A DNA stretch of 37,024 bases from Candidatus Nealsonbacteria bacterium. GTDB lineage: Bacteria; Patescibacteriota; Minisyncoccia; Minisyncoccales; JAGGXC01. Position numbers and translations under genes: made by a program. How positions within the stretch are numbered: position 1 is the first letter of the stretch; every line of letters starts with the position of its first letter. The notes under the pieces are model-generated. The model was given only the letters and a program-made list of their open reading frames with translations. It was not told the origin of the DNA and ran no database searches. Location: NCBI GenBank assembly GCA_026396195.1, contig JAPLXH010000012.1:1-37024 (forward strand), given 5' to 3'. This document shows, one piece after another, positions 24,752-32,986 of the stretch.

Positions 24752-25237
24752 ATGAAAAATAAAGGTTCTTTATATTTGGGACTAACAGTTATTTCTTGTG
24801 TTTTTTTGATTACCTTGGGTTGGGTTTATTGGGTTTATGGAACCGCGATTGGAGCAAATATTAGTACCGTTGATTTTACTGCTTCCGGCAATGCCACTAC
24901 TAGCGGTAATTTTGCAGTTACGGGATCCACTGTTTTGGCTACTACAACAATTGGACATGATGGAACAGCCATTAATACAATTCTGCATGGAACAATAGCC
25001 ATAGACCCCCCTTCAATTGCTGCTTCTTCAACTGGAATAGGAACCGCTGCTTTAGCCAGTGCTACAGCTGATATGCAGTGTTTTATTCAAGCTCCCTGGA
25101 ATTTAAATGATGATTTGGTTCCTAAGGGGTGTACAACAACTGCTGATGTAATCGGAGTTTATCTTTATAATTCTGATCAACTTAACGCGGCAATTAATGA
25201 CACTTCAAAGACTTGGGGATATATTTTGGTAAAATAA
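24752..25237 (+). CDS. Small exported hypothetical protein
   Basis: Not recognised. The 161 residues start with a signal peptide or anchor (about 8-33, LGLTVISCVFLITLGWVYWVYG), then a Thr/Ser/Gly-rich stretch of short repeating strands (ASGNATTSGNFAVTGSTVLATTTIGHDG) that resembles the beta-solenoid-like repeats seen in surface fibres and phage tail proteins. The C-terminal half (about 75-161) has two Cys (MQCFIQAP and KGCTTT) that may form a disulfide, and ends TWGYILVK. It has no peptidoglycan-binding module, unlike its neighbours, and may rely on the one encoded by the next gene 28 bases away. Confidence 0.65.
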   Translation: MKNKGSLYLGLTVISCVFLITLGWVYWVYGTAIGANISTVDFTASGNATTSGNFAVTGSTVLATTTIGHDGTAINTILHGTIAIDPPSIAASSTGIGTAALASATADMQCFIQAPWNLNDDLVPKGCTTTADVIGVYLYNSDQLNAAINDTSKTWGYILVK

Positions 25238-25265
25238 AAATTAGATAAAAAAATCTAATAAAATA

Positions 25266-26282
25266 ATGAAAACAGTCAAAATTCCCTTTTATATTCTAGG
25301 AGGATTATTTCTTCTGCTTATTTTCCCTGGTCAAATCCAAGCAGCTAATATTAGTTTTGCTTCCGATACAGAAGTCAGTTTTACCGGCGTATCGCCAATT
25401 GTTTATATTAATTCCGGTTCCGCCTGTGATTCTCTAATAGTTACCGCATCTGCCCTTAATGCTGATATTTCAGACGCTAGCAATTTTACTCTGGAAACAA
25501 CAGCTCATACTATTTTAGGAGCAACTGCGTCAGGCGGAACAATAAACGTGGCTATAGATACCACTTATTTAGGTGGCGGTTATATCAGCCAATGGACAGC
25601 GAGCAGTACTCTTGCTGCAGCTACAGCAGCTTTTAGCGTAGGAGTTTCTTCTGATTCGGATTTTTATACAATAAAAGTGGACGGCTCTGTATTTAGTAAT
25701 TATCAAGCTGTTGGCGGAACAGTAAGTTTTACTTATAATGGTGGTTTTTCCAGTAAGACCTTTACTATAAACTCTTTACCTAGGGGTGGTTTAGTGGGAG
25801 GCACGACCGCTCCATCTACCACCTCAGCTACAACAGCTACAACCACAACAGAGACAACAACGGTTCCAACAACCAAGCCTGTTTCTGAAATGAGCATTGA
25901 AGAGTTAAAAGCAGAAATTACAAGAATTACCGCTTTGATTCTCCAGCTTCAATCTCAATTAAGTGGTATTTCGGGAGAAGTGATTAACTGGGATTCAAGT
26001 GATTTTACTTTCAAGAACACCTTGAAATTCGGGATGGTTTTACCTGAAGTCAAATACTTGCAGCTTTTTTTGAATTCTGATTCTCAGACCAAACTTACTG
26101 ATGTAGGAGTTGGTTCACCGGGAGATGAAACAAATTTTTTTGGTGTTTTAACCAAAGCCGCGGTTGTCAAATTCCAGGAAAAATACGCTTCTGAGATTCT
26201 GACACCGTTAGGATTAACCAAGGGTACTGGAATTGTTGGCAAAGCGACTATAAATAAAATAAATTCACTTCTAGGGAAATAA
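25266..26282 (+). CDS. Secreted protein with Thr-rich linker and peptidoglycan-binding module
   Basis: A 338-residue exported protein. Signal peptide about 1-26 (PGQIQA end). Residues about 27-180 form a beta-rich domain of unknown family (FASDTEVSFTGVSPIVYINSG; FYTIKVDGSVFSNYQ). A Thr/Ala linker at about 180-210 is followed by the helix EMSIEELKAEITRITALILQLQSQL and a PG_binding_1 domain at about 245-337 (FFGVLTKAAVVKFQEKYASE; GTGIVGKATINKINSLLG). This last domain is the closest in the window to the one in the S-layer-like protein. It probably shares a transcript with the preceding gene and ends at a good terminator. Confidence 0.75.
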   Translation: MKTVKIPFYILGGLFLLLIFPGQIQAANISFASDTEVSFTGVSPIVYINSGSACDSLIVTASALNADISDASNFTLETTAHTILGATASGGTINVAIDTTYLGGGYISQWTASSTLAAATAAFSVGVSSDSDFYTIKVDGSVFSNYQAVGGTVSFTYNGGFSSKTFTINSLPRGGLVGGTTAPSTTSATTATTTTETTTVPTTKPVSEMSIEELKAEITRITALILQLQSQLSGISGEVINWDSSDFTFKNTLKFGMVLPEVKYLQLFLNSDSQTKLTDVGVGSPGDETNFFGVLTKAAVVKFQEKYASEILTPLGLTKGTGIVGKATINKINSLLGK

Positions 26283-26311
26283 AAATAGATAATATTTAAT
26301 TAAGACGATCC

Positions 26312-26340
26312 AATAACCCCTCATTAGGGAGGGGTTATTT
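26312..26340 (+). terminator. Rho-independent terminator ending the surface-protein block
   Basis: AATAACCCCTC (26312-26322), a 6-base loop and GAGGGGTTATT (26329-26339), an 11-pair perfect stem followed by TTATTTT. The 100 bases beyond it, to 26442, show no gene or strong signal. Confidence 0.85.
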
Positions 26341-26442
26341 ATTTTCCAAACTTAATACTTTTTTCGCTAAAAAGGGGACGAAGTTTTTTTAGTTCGTTTA
26401 GTGGGAGCTGTGGAAAACCCCTTATTTTTATCTATATTCGAA

Positions 26443-26485
26443 CCTATTGACACCTATTGACACCCTTTGAAGGGTGCTTTATTAT
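26443..26485 (+). promoter_or_regulatory. Promoter with embedded inverted repeat for the glycan operon
   Basis: CCTATTGACA is repeated in tandem (26443-26452, 26453-26462), giving two TTGACA boxes. The second (26457-26462) stands 17 bases before TATTAT (26480-26485), a near-consensus promoter. Between them CACCCTT-TG-AAGGGTG (26461-26476), a 7-base inverted repeat, fills almost the whole spacer, where a bound dimeric repressor would block polymerase. The HTH protein encoded first in the operon is an obvious candidate binder. Confidence 0.7.
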
Positions 26486-26515
26486 AAAGAAGTATATCAT
26501 AATTGGTAATTGAAC

Positions 26516-26560
26516 AACTAACGGCGCCAGTTCTTTAATAATGGCAGTCGTTAGTTTTTA
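26516..26560 (+). terminator. Terminator-like hairpin in the glycan operon leader (possible attenuator)
   Basis: AACTAACG (26516-26523) pairs perfectly with CGTTAGTT (26549-26556), with an inner GCCA/TGGC stem, followed by TTTTA, only 13 bases before the first ATG. Located after the promoter, it could stop transcription early (an RNA of about 70 bases) or mask the start region. Confidence 0.5.
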
Positions 26561-26572
26561 TAAATAAAAATT

Positions 26573-26818
26573 ATGCCTGAAATAAAACCAAACGAAATTT
26601 ATACAACCAAAGAAACCCAGGATTTTTTGAAAATTAGTGAGAGCACGATTAAGAGAATGTTAAAACGAGGAATTATAAAGGCTTATAAGGTAGGCGGAAC
26701 TTACAGAATTTGGGGAAGCGAGATATTGCAGTTAATTTCTCCAAAAGTTGAATCAAAAGTTTATAAGGCCTACGATCATCTTAGGGAAAAAACGAGAAAA
26801 ACAATTGAAAAATGGTAA
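26573..26818 (+). CDS. Excisionase/MerR-type helix-turn-helix protein
   Basis: An 81-residue DNA-binding protein. Residues about 8-55 form the HTH_17 type domain: YTTKETQDFLKISESTIKRM (helix-turn-helix), then KRGIIKAYKVGGTYRIWGSEI (wing), the pattern of excisionase-family and BldC-like regulators. The C-terminal 25 residues are a Lys-rich helix. There is no sensor domain. It is the first gene of the glycan operon, 6 bases before the next, and downstream of a promoter with an inverted repeat, so autoregulation is likely. No integrase or attachment site is nearby, so an excisionase role is unlikely. Confidence 0.82.
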   Translation: MPEIKPNEIYTTKETQDFLKISESTIKRMLKRGIIKAYKVGGTYRIWGSEILQLISPKVESKVYKAYDHLREKTRKTIEKW

Positions 26819-26824
26819 GCTGCT

Positions 26825-27316
26825 ATGCCAAGAAATAAAAATAAAAAAACAGTTGTTGCAGTTTCCGGAGGATTTGACCCTATTCATATAGGGCATATTC
26901 GTTTATTTAACGAGGCCAAAAAGCTTGGAGATGAGCTGATGGTTATTTTAAATAACGACAACTGGCTTATGGAAAAGAAGGGTTTTTTATTAATGTCTGA
27001 AAAGGAACGCAAAGAGATTATAGAATCATTAAGTTCGGTTGATAGAGTTATAATTTCTAAGCATCGCAAAGGTTTTAAAGACAGAAGCGTGTGTGCAGAA
27101 CTGGCGAGCTTGAAGCCTGATATTTTTGCAAACGGGGGAGACAGAGATAAAACAGATGCTCAAAAAAAATCTTCTTCTTTAAGTCCGGAACAGGCATTAT
27201 GCCAAAAATTAGGAATTAAAATGGTTTTTAACGTCGGTCGAGGCGGAAAAATCCAATCGAGTTCTTGGTTGGCAAAAAAATTTCCTAAATCAATAAAAAA
27301 AATTTTTGAAATTTAA
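26825..27316 (+). CDS. Adenylyl/cytidylyltransferase family protein (HIGH-type)
   Basis: A 163-residue nucleotidyltransferase that would join a nucleotide to a sugar phosphate or polyol phosphate. The N-terminus has VAVSGGFDPIHIGHIRLF with the H-I-G-H nucleotide-binding motif (about residues 22-25), followed by GDELMVILNND and, near the end, GRGGKIQSSSWL, corresponding to the K-x-S-S/T-type loop of the family. It is closest in pattern to RfaE/TagD-like enzymes, such as heptose- or glycerol-phosphate nucleotidyltransferases; the substrate is not resolvable. The stop overlaps the next start by one base (TAATG), a sign of coupling. Confidence 0.8.
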   Translation: MPRNKNKKTVVAVSGGFDPIHIGHIRLFNEAKKLGDELMVILNNDNWLMEKKGFLLMSEKERKEIIESLSSVDRVIISKHRKGFKDRSVCAELASLKPDIFANGGDRDKTDAQKKSSSLSPEQALCQKLGIKMVFNVGRGGKIQSSSWLAKKFPKSIKKIFEI

Positions 27317-28074
27317 TGAAACAATATATAGGTAAAAAAATCGGCATTTTGGGGTATGGGGAAGTTGGCCAGGCAATAGCTGAATTTTACCGGAATCCTC
27401 GAGTTAAGGATCTAAAAAGAGACGACGGACTAAAAGGCGTGGAAATTTTAAATATTTGCATTCCATGGAATGATAATTTTGTAAAGATAGTTAGTAAAGA
27501 AATAAAAGAAATAAAGCCAAAATTAACAATCATTCATTCTACTGTTGCTCCGGGCACTACCCAAAAAATTATTTCTGGCTTGCCCCGAGCTTGTCGAAGG
27601 GTTGTTCATAGCCCCATCAGGGGAATACATCCTAATCTTTATAAGGGGATTAAAACTTTTGTAAAATATATCGGAACCGATGATGAAAAAGCGGGAGAAA
27701 CTGCAAAAAGACATTTAGAAAGTTTAGGAATTAAAACAAAAATATTTCAGCCTTCAGTAACCACTGAAATAGGAAAACTTTTTGATACGACTTATTACGG
27801 GCTTTGCATCGCTTGGCACGGAGAAATGAAAAAAATGAGCGATAAATTAGGGATAAACTTTGAAGAAGCGGTAACGAATTTCAATGAAACTTATAACGAC
27901 GGCTATAAGGCGTTGGGGAAATTGAATGTTATTCGTCCCGTTCTTTATCCTCCGGAAAACGGAGTCAAGGGACATTGCATCCTTTCTAACGCGGAGATTC
28001 TTAATAAAAATTTTAAAAGCGAAGCATTGGATTTAATTCTAAAATACAAACCGAAAAATAAAAATAAAAAATAA
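27316..28074 (+). CDS. Compact UDP-sugar dehydrogenase-like protein
   Basis: A 252-residue NAD-dependent enzyme related to UDP-glucose/UDP-ManNAc dehydrogenases (typically about 430 residues). It has the Rossmann motif [13 protein letters not shown] (about 8-20), [11 protein letters not shown] matching the family S-T-V-x-P-G-T-T, [12 protein letters not shown] with the expected Lys, and GVKGHC matching the G-G-H-C segment that carries the catalytic Cys. The first domain is shortened and the C-terminal UDP-binding domain is missing, so the function may differ. Residues SGLPRACRR are encoded by an inserted repeat (27582-27601). It lies between the nucleotidyltransferase and gmd with overlap of 1 base and a gap of 1. 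Confidence 0.75.
   Translation: MKQYIGKKIGILGYGEVGQAIAEFYRNPRVKDLKRDDGLKGVEILNICIPWNDNFVKIVSKEIKEIKPKLTIIHSTVAPGTTQKIISGLPRACRRVVHSPIRGIHPNLYKGIKTFVKYIGTDDEKAGETAKRHLESLGIKTKIFQPSVTTEIGKLFDTTYYGLCIAWHGEMKKMSDKLGINFEEAVTNFNETYNDGYKALGKLNVIRPVLYPPENGVKGHCILSNAEILNKNFKSEALDLILKYKPKNKNKK
27582..27601 (+). repeat. Copy of the widespread GAGCTTGTCGAAGGG repeat inside a gene
   Basis: GCCCCGAGCTTGTCGAAGGG matches, with one change, the dispersed repeat usually written GCCCTGAGCTTGTCGAAGGG, which is common in metagenomic and some bacterial genomes. It adds about seven in-frame codons (L-P-R-A-C-R-R) between the strand that ends ISG and the conserved HSPIRG strand. No second copy was noticed in this window. 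Confidence 0.7.
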
Positions 28075-28075
28075 T

Positions 28076-29140
28076 ATGGAACAGGGAAAAACAAAAAAAG
28101 CTTTAATTACGGGAGTTACCGGCCAAGACGGTTCTTATTTGGCCGAACTTTTATTAAAAAAGGGCTACGATGAGGTTCATGGTATAATTCGCAGGTCAAG
28201 CAGTTTTCATACCGGTCGGATAGAACATATTTATCAAGACCCTCACGTTGAAGGAATAAAATTATTTTTGCACTACGGGGACCTTACTGATACGGGGAAT
28301 ATTGAAAAATTGGTTAACAAAATAAAACCCGATGAAATATATCATTTAGGGGCAATGTCTCATGTCAGGGTCAGTTTTGATATGCCCGAATATACCGCCA
28401 ACACTTCAGGACTGGGAACATTAAGGATTTTGGAAGCCATAAAAAATTCCGGCTTGCCGATAAAATTTTATCAAGCCAGTTCCAGCGAGATGTTTGGTTC
28501 CTGTCCGCCTCCTCAGAACGAAAAAACTTCTTTTCATCCCAGAAGTCCCTATGCTTGTGCCAAAGTTTTTGCTTATCATACGGTCAGACTTTACAGAGAA
28601 GCTTATGGAATATTTGCTTCTAACGGCATTCTTTTTAATCACGAATCTCACAGAAGGGGAGAAACATTTGTCACCAGAAAAATAACCCGAGGAATTGCCA
28701 GAATTAAAGCCGGATTAGACAAGAAGATTTATTTAGGTAATTTAGAAGCGAGGAGAGACTGGGGTTTTACTCCGGAATATGTTTATGCAATGTATTTAAT
28801 TCTTCAACATTCAACGCCCGATGATTTTGTTGTTGCTACCGGAGAGAGTCATTCCGTAAGAGAATTTTTAGAAGAGGCCTTTAATTACTCCGGCTTGGGA
28901 GACTGGAAACAATATGTAGAAATTGACCCCAGATATTTCAGGCCATCTGAAGTTGAAGTTTTGATTGGCGACGCCAGTAAAGCAAAAGAAAAAATCGGCT
29001 GGGAATCAAAGATTAAATTTAAAGATTTGGTTAAAATTATGGTTGATGCTGATTTGAAATTTCATAATTTGGCGCTTCCTGGAGAAGGAGAAAAGGTTTT
29101 AAAAGAAAAATTTCCCGAGAAATGGTGGGGAATAGATTAA
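28076..29140 (+). CDS. gmd: GDP-mannose 4,6-dehydratase
   Basis: Converts GDP-D-mannose to GDP-4-keto-6-deoxy-D-mannose, the branch point to fucose, rhamnose and perosamine. The 354 residues form an extended [22 protein letters not shown] with the NADP-binding TGxxGxxG at about 12-18, the GDP-mannose-dehydratase signature [27 protein letters not shown] with Ser136/Glu138, and SPYACAK with Tyr159 and Lys163. [18 protein letters not shown] and [13 protein letters not shown] are characteristic of this enzyme. The start follows the dehydrogenase stop by 1 base. No GDP-fucose synthase is nearby; a DegT aminotransferase is, favouring a 4-amino sugar product. Confidence 0.93.
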   Translation: MEQGKTKKALITGVTGQDGSYLAELLLKKGYDEVHGIIRRSSSFHTGRIEHIYQDPHVEGIKLFLHYGDLTDTGNIEKLVNKIKPDEIYHLGAMSHVRVSFDMPEYTANTSGLGTLRILEAIKNSGLPIKFYQASSSEMFGSCPPPQNEKTSFHPRSPYACAKVFAYHTVRLYREAYGIFASNGILFNHESHRRGETFVTRKITRGIARIKAGLDKKIYLGNLEARRDWGFTPEYVYAMYLILQHSTPDDFVVATGESHSVREFLEEAFNYSGLGDWKQYVEIDPRYFRPSEVEVLIGDASKAKEKIGWESKIKFKDLVKIMVDADLKFHNLALPGEGEKVLKEKFPEKWWGID

Positions 29141-29187
29141 TTTTTTTGAAAGCGAATTTTAAAAATATCTTATCAGTTAATAAAAAT

Positions 29188-29715
29188 ATGATCAAAGCAT
29201 CAAAAACAAAATTAGATAACGTGCTGTTATTCCAGTTTGAGCATTTTGAGGACCATAGAGGGACATATGCGCCGGTCTATCATAAAGAAGATTATGCTGC
29301 GGTTATGAAAAAGGAACTGGGCAAGGAAGTAGAATTTATAGAGGACGATTATGCTTTCTCGCGGAAAAATGTTTTGAGGGGAATTCATGGAGATAATAGA
29401 ACTTGGAAACTGGTGACATGCATGTTTGGTAGTTTTTATATTGTGGTGGTCAATTGCGATGAAAAATCGGATAATTTCGGGAAATGGGAAAGTTTTGTTT
29501 TATCAAGAGAAAACGGTAAACAAATTTTGATTCCCCCGAAATATGGTAACGCCTACTTGATTTTAAGTGATGAAGCAATTTTTCATTATAAGCAGTCCTG
29601 TTATTATCAGGGGTCAGAAAAACAATTTACATATAAATATAATGATCCTCGATTTAATATCCGATGGCCGGTCAAAAACCCAATACTTTCCAAAAGGGAT
29701 GAAACAGGGATATAA
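29188..29715 (+). CDS. RmlC-like dTDP-sugar 3,5-epimerase family protein
   Basis: Cupin-fold sugar-nucleotide epimerase of about 175 residues. Diagnostic segments are FEHFEDHRGTY, the strand SRKNVLRGIHGD with the family His, KLVTCMFGSFYIVVVN and PPKYGNAYLILSDEAIFHYK. An upstream in-frame ATG at 29122 overlaps the gmd end by 19 bases and would add 22 residues unlike the family, so the ATG at 29188 was chosen. RmlC normally acts on dTDP-4-keto-6-deoxyglucose, but rmlA, rmlB and rmlD are absent from this window, so it may act on a related keto sugar from the Gmd branch. This last point is inference. Confidence 0.82.
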   Translation: MIKASKTKLDNVLLFQFEHFEDHRGTYAPVYHKEDYAAVMKKELGKEVEFIEDDYAFSRKNVLRGIHGDNRTWKLVTCMFGSFYIVVVNCDEKSDNFGKWESFVLSRENGKQILIPPKYGNAYLILSDEAIFHYKQSCYYQGSEKQFTYKYNDPRFNIRWPVKNPILSKRDETGI

Positions 29716-29724
29716 ATTAAAATA

Positions 29725-30381
29725 ATGAAAATAACAATAGAAAAAATTAAAAGAAAATCTATTGAAATGCCGAGAAATTTTTTCTTATTTAAAGTAGGGC
29801 CTATTCTTCGTTTTTTAAAAAAACGTCCGTTACCCGAAAATTCCGATAGAAAAATTTTAATTCATATAGGTTGCGGAGATTTTAACGATTCAAGATATAT
29901 CAATGTGGATACCAGGTCGGGATGGCATATTCATCATAAAGATTCAGTCGAAAATATCAATAAAATATTTCCCGAAAATTATGCCGATTTGATATATGCC
30001 TGCATGGTTTTGGAGCACGTGTCTTACTTGAAGCTTTCTGAGGTTTTCAAAAATTTATACAAATCATTAAAAACCGGAGGAGTTTTACGGGTGTCCGTTC
30101 CGAATTTCGATGTTATTTTAGAAATGTATAAAGAAACAAAGTCCATCGAAGGAATCACGCCTCCTTTGATGGGAGGACAAGGATATGCCGATAATTTTCA
30201 TTATTCGGTTTTTAATGAAAAATTTCTAAGAGAACTATTTGTAAAAAACGGCTTTAAAGATGTAAAGAGTTGGATTCCGGGCGCGGCTCTTTATCATAAT
30301 TTTAACGATTGGTCAGGAAGAAGGTTTCCCCTCGGAGGCAAGGAATGGGAAATCAGTTTAAATATCGAAGCTGTAAAGTAA
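29725..30381 (+). CDS. SAM-dependent methyltransferase (class I)
   Basis: A 218-residue enzyme probably methylating a sugar or glycan. Motif I is ILIHIGCGDFNDSRYINVD (about 49-67), with the G-C-G loop and the acidic end of strand 2. YADLIYACMVLEHVSY is motif II-III with the L-E-H typical of this group, and LYKSLKTGGVLRVSVPNFD is the post-motif region with VPNFD, common in methyltransferases of polysaccharide clusters. The C-terminus (GAALYHNFNDWSGRRFPLGG) is less conserved. It lies between the epimerase and aminotransferase genes with gaps of 9 and 27 bases. Confidence 0.85.
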   Translation: MKITIEKIKRKSIEMPRNFFLFKVGPILRFLKKRPLPENSDRKILIHIGCGDFNDSRYINVDTRSGWHIHHKDSVENINKIFPENYADLIYACMVLEHVSYLKLSEVFKNLYKSLKTGGVLRVSVPNFDVILEMYKETKSIEGITPPLMGGQGYADNFHYSVFNEKFLRELFVKNGFKDVKSWIPGAALYHNFNDWSGRRFPLGGKEWEISLNIEAVK

Positions 30382-30408
30382 TAATTATTAATTTTTCATA
30401 TTTTTATT

Positions 30409-31509
30409 ATGCAAAAAAAAATCATACCCCAAACCGAACCCTTTTTGGGCAAAGAGGAGTTAAAAGAAGTTTCCGATTGCATAAAAGCCAAATGGATAAG
30501 CGGAGGCCCTAAACTGAAAAAGTTTCAGGAAAAAATTGCAAAAATTTGTGGTGTAAAACACGCAATCGGGGTCTGCAACGGAACCCAGGCTTTATATGTG
30601 GGATTAAAAATTTTGGGGATTGGTTCCGGAGACGAAGTAATCGTTCCCGATTTTACCTTTATTGCTTCGGCGAACGCGGTAATTTGGGCCGGAGGAACGC
30701 CGGTTTTTGTCGATATTGATGCAAAAACTTTTAACATTAACCCTGAAAAAATCGAAGAAGTTATAACCCCAAAGACAAAAGCCATTATGCCGGTTCATAT
30801 TTACGGCCAGTCGGCCGATATGGGCAGGATTATGGAAATTGCCAAGAAACATAATTTATTTGTGATTGAAGATGCGGCTCAGGGGATTATGGTAAGTTTT
30901 CAGGGGAAACCGGTGGGGGGATTTGGCGATGTCGGCTGCATGTCTTTTTATGCCGATAAAGTTCTGACAACAGGCGAGGGTGGAATGGTTCTGACAAATA
31001 ACGATGAATTATTTAAAAAAGCCACCATTCTTTTAAACCAGGGCAGAACCGGCCGGGGATGGTATATCCACGACTACATGGGTTATAATTTTCGTTTAAC
31101 CGACCTTCAGGCTGCTGTCGGCTTGGCTCAGATAAAAAAGTTGCCTGACATTATCAGTAAAAGAAATAAAATAGAAAAACTTTATCAAAAATATTTGGCC
31201 GGAGTAAAAGGCATTAAATTTCCATATGTTGATCCTAGGGGGAAAAGAGTTCCCTGGAGAATGATTATTTTGGTTGAAAAGCCAAAAGAGCTTTCGGAAT
31301 TTTTAGATAAAGAAGGTATTAAAACCGTCAGGACTTTTTATCCGTTGCACCTTCAGCCTTGTTATAATATCGCCGGTGATTTTCCTAATTCTTTTTTTGC
31401 CTACGAAAAAATTTTGCGGTTACCTTCCGCGACCGCTTTGACCGAAAGGGAAGTTCGGTACGTTTGCGATAAGATTAAATTATTTTTTAAAAAAACCGGT
31501 AAAAAATAA
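30409..31509 (+). CDS. DegT/DnrJ/EryC1/StrS aminotransferase, perosamine-synthase-like
   Basis: PLP enzyme of 366 residues that turns keto sugars into amino sugars. Asp155 in FVIEDAAQG and Lys184 in SFYADKVLTTGEGGMV are the expected PLP-binding residues, and GVCNGTQALYVGLKILGIGSGDEVIVPDFTF and YNFRLTDLQAAVGLAQI are family hallmarks. With Gmd encoded in the same operon the likely product is GDP-4-amino-4,6-dideoxymannose (perosamine), made from GDP-4-keto-6-deoxymannose and glutamate. That link is contextual: other 4-keto sugars are possible. It overlaps nothing and is followed 4 bases later by the flippase gene. Confidence 0.88.
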   Translation: MQKKIIPQTEPFLGKEELKEVSDCIKAKWISGGPKLKKFQEKIAKICGVKHAIGVCNGTQALYVGLKILGIGSGDEVIVPDFTFIASANAVIWAGGTPVFVDIDAKTFNINPEKIEEVITPKTKAIMPVHIYGQSADMGRIMEIAKKHNLFVIEDAAQGIMVSFQGKPVGGFGDVGCMSFYADKVLTTGEGGMVLTNNDELFKKATILLNQGRTGRGWYIHDYMGYNFRLTDLQAAVGLAQIKKLPDIISKRNKIEKLYQKYLAGVKGIKFPYVDPRGKRVPWRMIILVEKPKELSEFLDKEGIKTVRTFYPLHLQPCYNIAGDFPNSFFAYEKILRLPSATALTEREVRYVCDKIKLFFKKTGKK

Positions 31510-31513
31510 TTTT

Positions 31514-32986
31514 ATGAAATTAGAGGCTTTAAGCAATGTTAAAAAATTTTTATTTGACAACACCACGGTCAGGCAGACGATTTCCAAGAATTATTTCTGG
31601 CTGATAGCTGGAGCGGGAATTAATAAATTATTGAAAATGGTTTTGATAATTTATGCCGCCCGAATTCTCGGAGTTACCGAATACGGAAAATTCAGTTTCG
31701 CATTGGCTTTTGTTTCATTGTTTATCGTTTTTCATGATTTCGGTTTGCCGGCTACCATTACCCGAGAGTTTGCCAGAGAAAAAGAGAAAGAAAAAGAATT
31801 TTATTCCGTTCTTTCTTTCACGGCTTTACTGGCGGTGGTGGCGTTGACTTTAATTTTATCGGGTTCTTTTTTTATAACTCAAGACCCGGGCATAAGGATA
31901 ATAATTTTAATTCTAGCTCTTTTTAGCCTGATCAACGGTTTCGCAGTGGTTTTCTACGCTTTTTTTCAGGCGCGGCAAAGAATGGAGTATCAAATGTGGG
32001 CTGAAACATTGCAATCGATATTGGTAGTTGGAATGGGTTTATTCGTTCTTTTTAAAATGCCTTCGGTTGAAAATTTCAGTTACAGTTATCTGTTCGCGGC
32101 GATTATTTCTTTTATTTTTGTTTTGTTTTTTTTCAATTTTAAAATTTTTCCGTTAAGAATTTGTTGGGAAAAATCAGTTTGGAAAAAATTTTTTATCATG
32201 GCTTTGCCTTTAGGTTTAGCGGGCTCTTTTGGTTCCCTTTACAGTTATACCGATTCGGTAATCATGGGTTATCTTGGCATGATTAACGAGACGGGCTGGT
32301 ATAACGCGGCGTATAGAATTTCTTTTACAGCATTCATTTTTATCGGCTTAATTTCTTCAAGTTTTTATCCCGTTTTGAGTGAAAATTTTAGAAAATCAAA
32401 AGAAATGCTGCAAAAAGTCTGGAATTATGAGATAGAAATAATAATTATTTTGGTATTTCTTTTTGTTACCGGCGGGATAGTTCTCGCTTCAAAGATTATT
32501 AATTTTGCTTACGGGCCGGCCTTTTTCCCTTCAATCTTAGCTTTTCAAATTTTAATTGTTACTACGGGGATAACCTTGTTTTACACAACCTTGAAAGATT
32601 TATTAATCGTCGCCAATTTGCAAAAAAAGTTTTTTATCGCCATCGCCGCGGGGGCGATAATAAATATTATTTTAAATTTAATTCTAATTCCGCGTTACAG
32701 CCTTTACGGTTCGGCGGTTGCCACAACAATAACCCATTCTCTGATTTTAATTACGTTGGCCATTTTCATTTTAAAATATACTTCTATTCGGCTTTCCATC
32801 AGGAAAGTCGGGTTGACCGCATTAATTTCGTTAATTTCAAGTTTTGCGATGTATTTTATTATTTCCCGACCCGAAATTTATAATCTTAATGTTTTTATTT
32901 CTATTATTATCGGGGCTGCCATATACTTCTTGGCATTTTTTTCTTTAAGGTATTCATTTAAAAAGTTACTTTTATGTCTAAACTAA
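31514..32986 (+). CDS. Wzx-type oligosaccharide flippase (MOP superfamily)
   Basis: A 490-residue polytopic membrane protein, about 12-14 helices, which would move lipid-linked glycans across the membrane. It begins with a family-typical segment, NYFWLIAGAGINKLLKMVLIIYAARILG, followed by YGKFSFALAFVSLFIVFHDFGLPATITREFAR. Later helices include MALPLGLAGSFGSLYSYTDSVIMGYL and SLYGSAVATTITHSLILI. Charged residues lie mainly in loops. No Wzy polymerase was seen in the window, so the repeat unit may be polymerised elsewhere or not at all. The 3' end overlaps the next gene by 13 bases. Confidence 0.88.
   Translation: MKLEALSNVKKFLFDNTTVRQTISKNYFWLIAGAGINKLLKMVLIIYAARILGVTEYGKFSFALAFVSLFIVFHDFGLPATITREFAREKEKEKEFYSVLSFTALLAVVALTLILSGSFFITQDPGIRIIILILALFSLINGFAVVFYAFFQARQRMEYQMWAETLQSILVVGMGLFVLFKMPSVENFSYSYLFAAIISFIFVLFFFNFKIFPLRICWEKSVWKKFFIMALPLGLAGSFGSLYSYTDSVIMGYLGMINETGWYNAAYRISFTAFIFIGLISSSFYPVLSENFRKSKEMLQKVWNYEIEIIIILVFLFVTGGIVLASKIINFAYGPAFFPSILAFQILIVTTGITLFYTTLKDLLIVANLQKKFFIAIAAGAIINIILNLILIPRYSLYGSAVATTITHSLILITLAIFILKYTSIRLSIRKVGLTALISLISSFAMYFIISRPEIYNLNVFISIIIGAAIYFLAFFSLRYSFKKLLLCLN

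Noticed and set aside
25239-25260. ATTAGAT/ATCTAAT hairpin between the 24752 and 25266 genes.
   Set aside because: Followed by A-rich sequence without a T-run; probably a minor stem in an AT-rich operon spacer.
26573-26818. Excisionase as a sign of a mobile element.
   Set aside because: No integrase, attachment site, direct repeats or composition break; the protein fits a small operon regulator.
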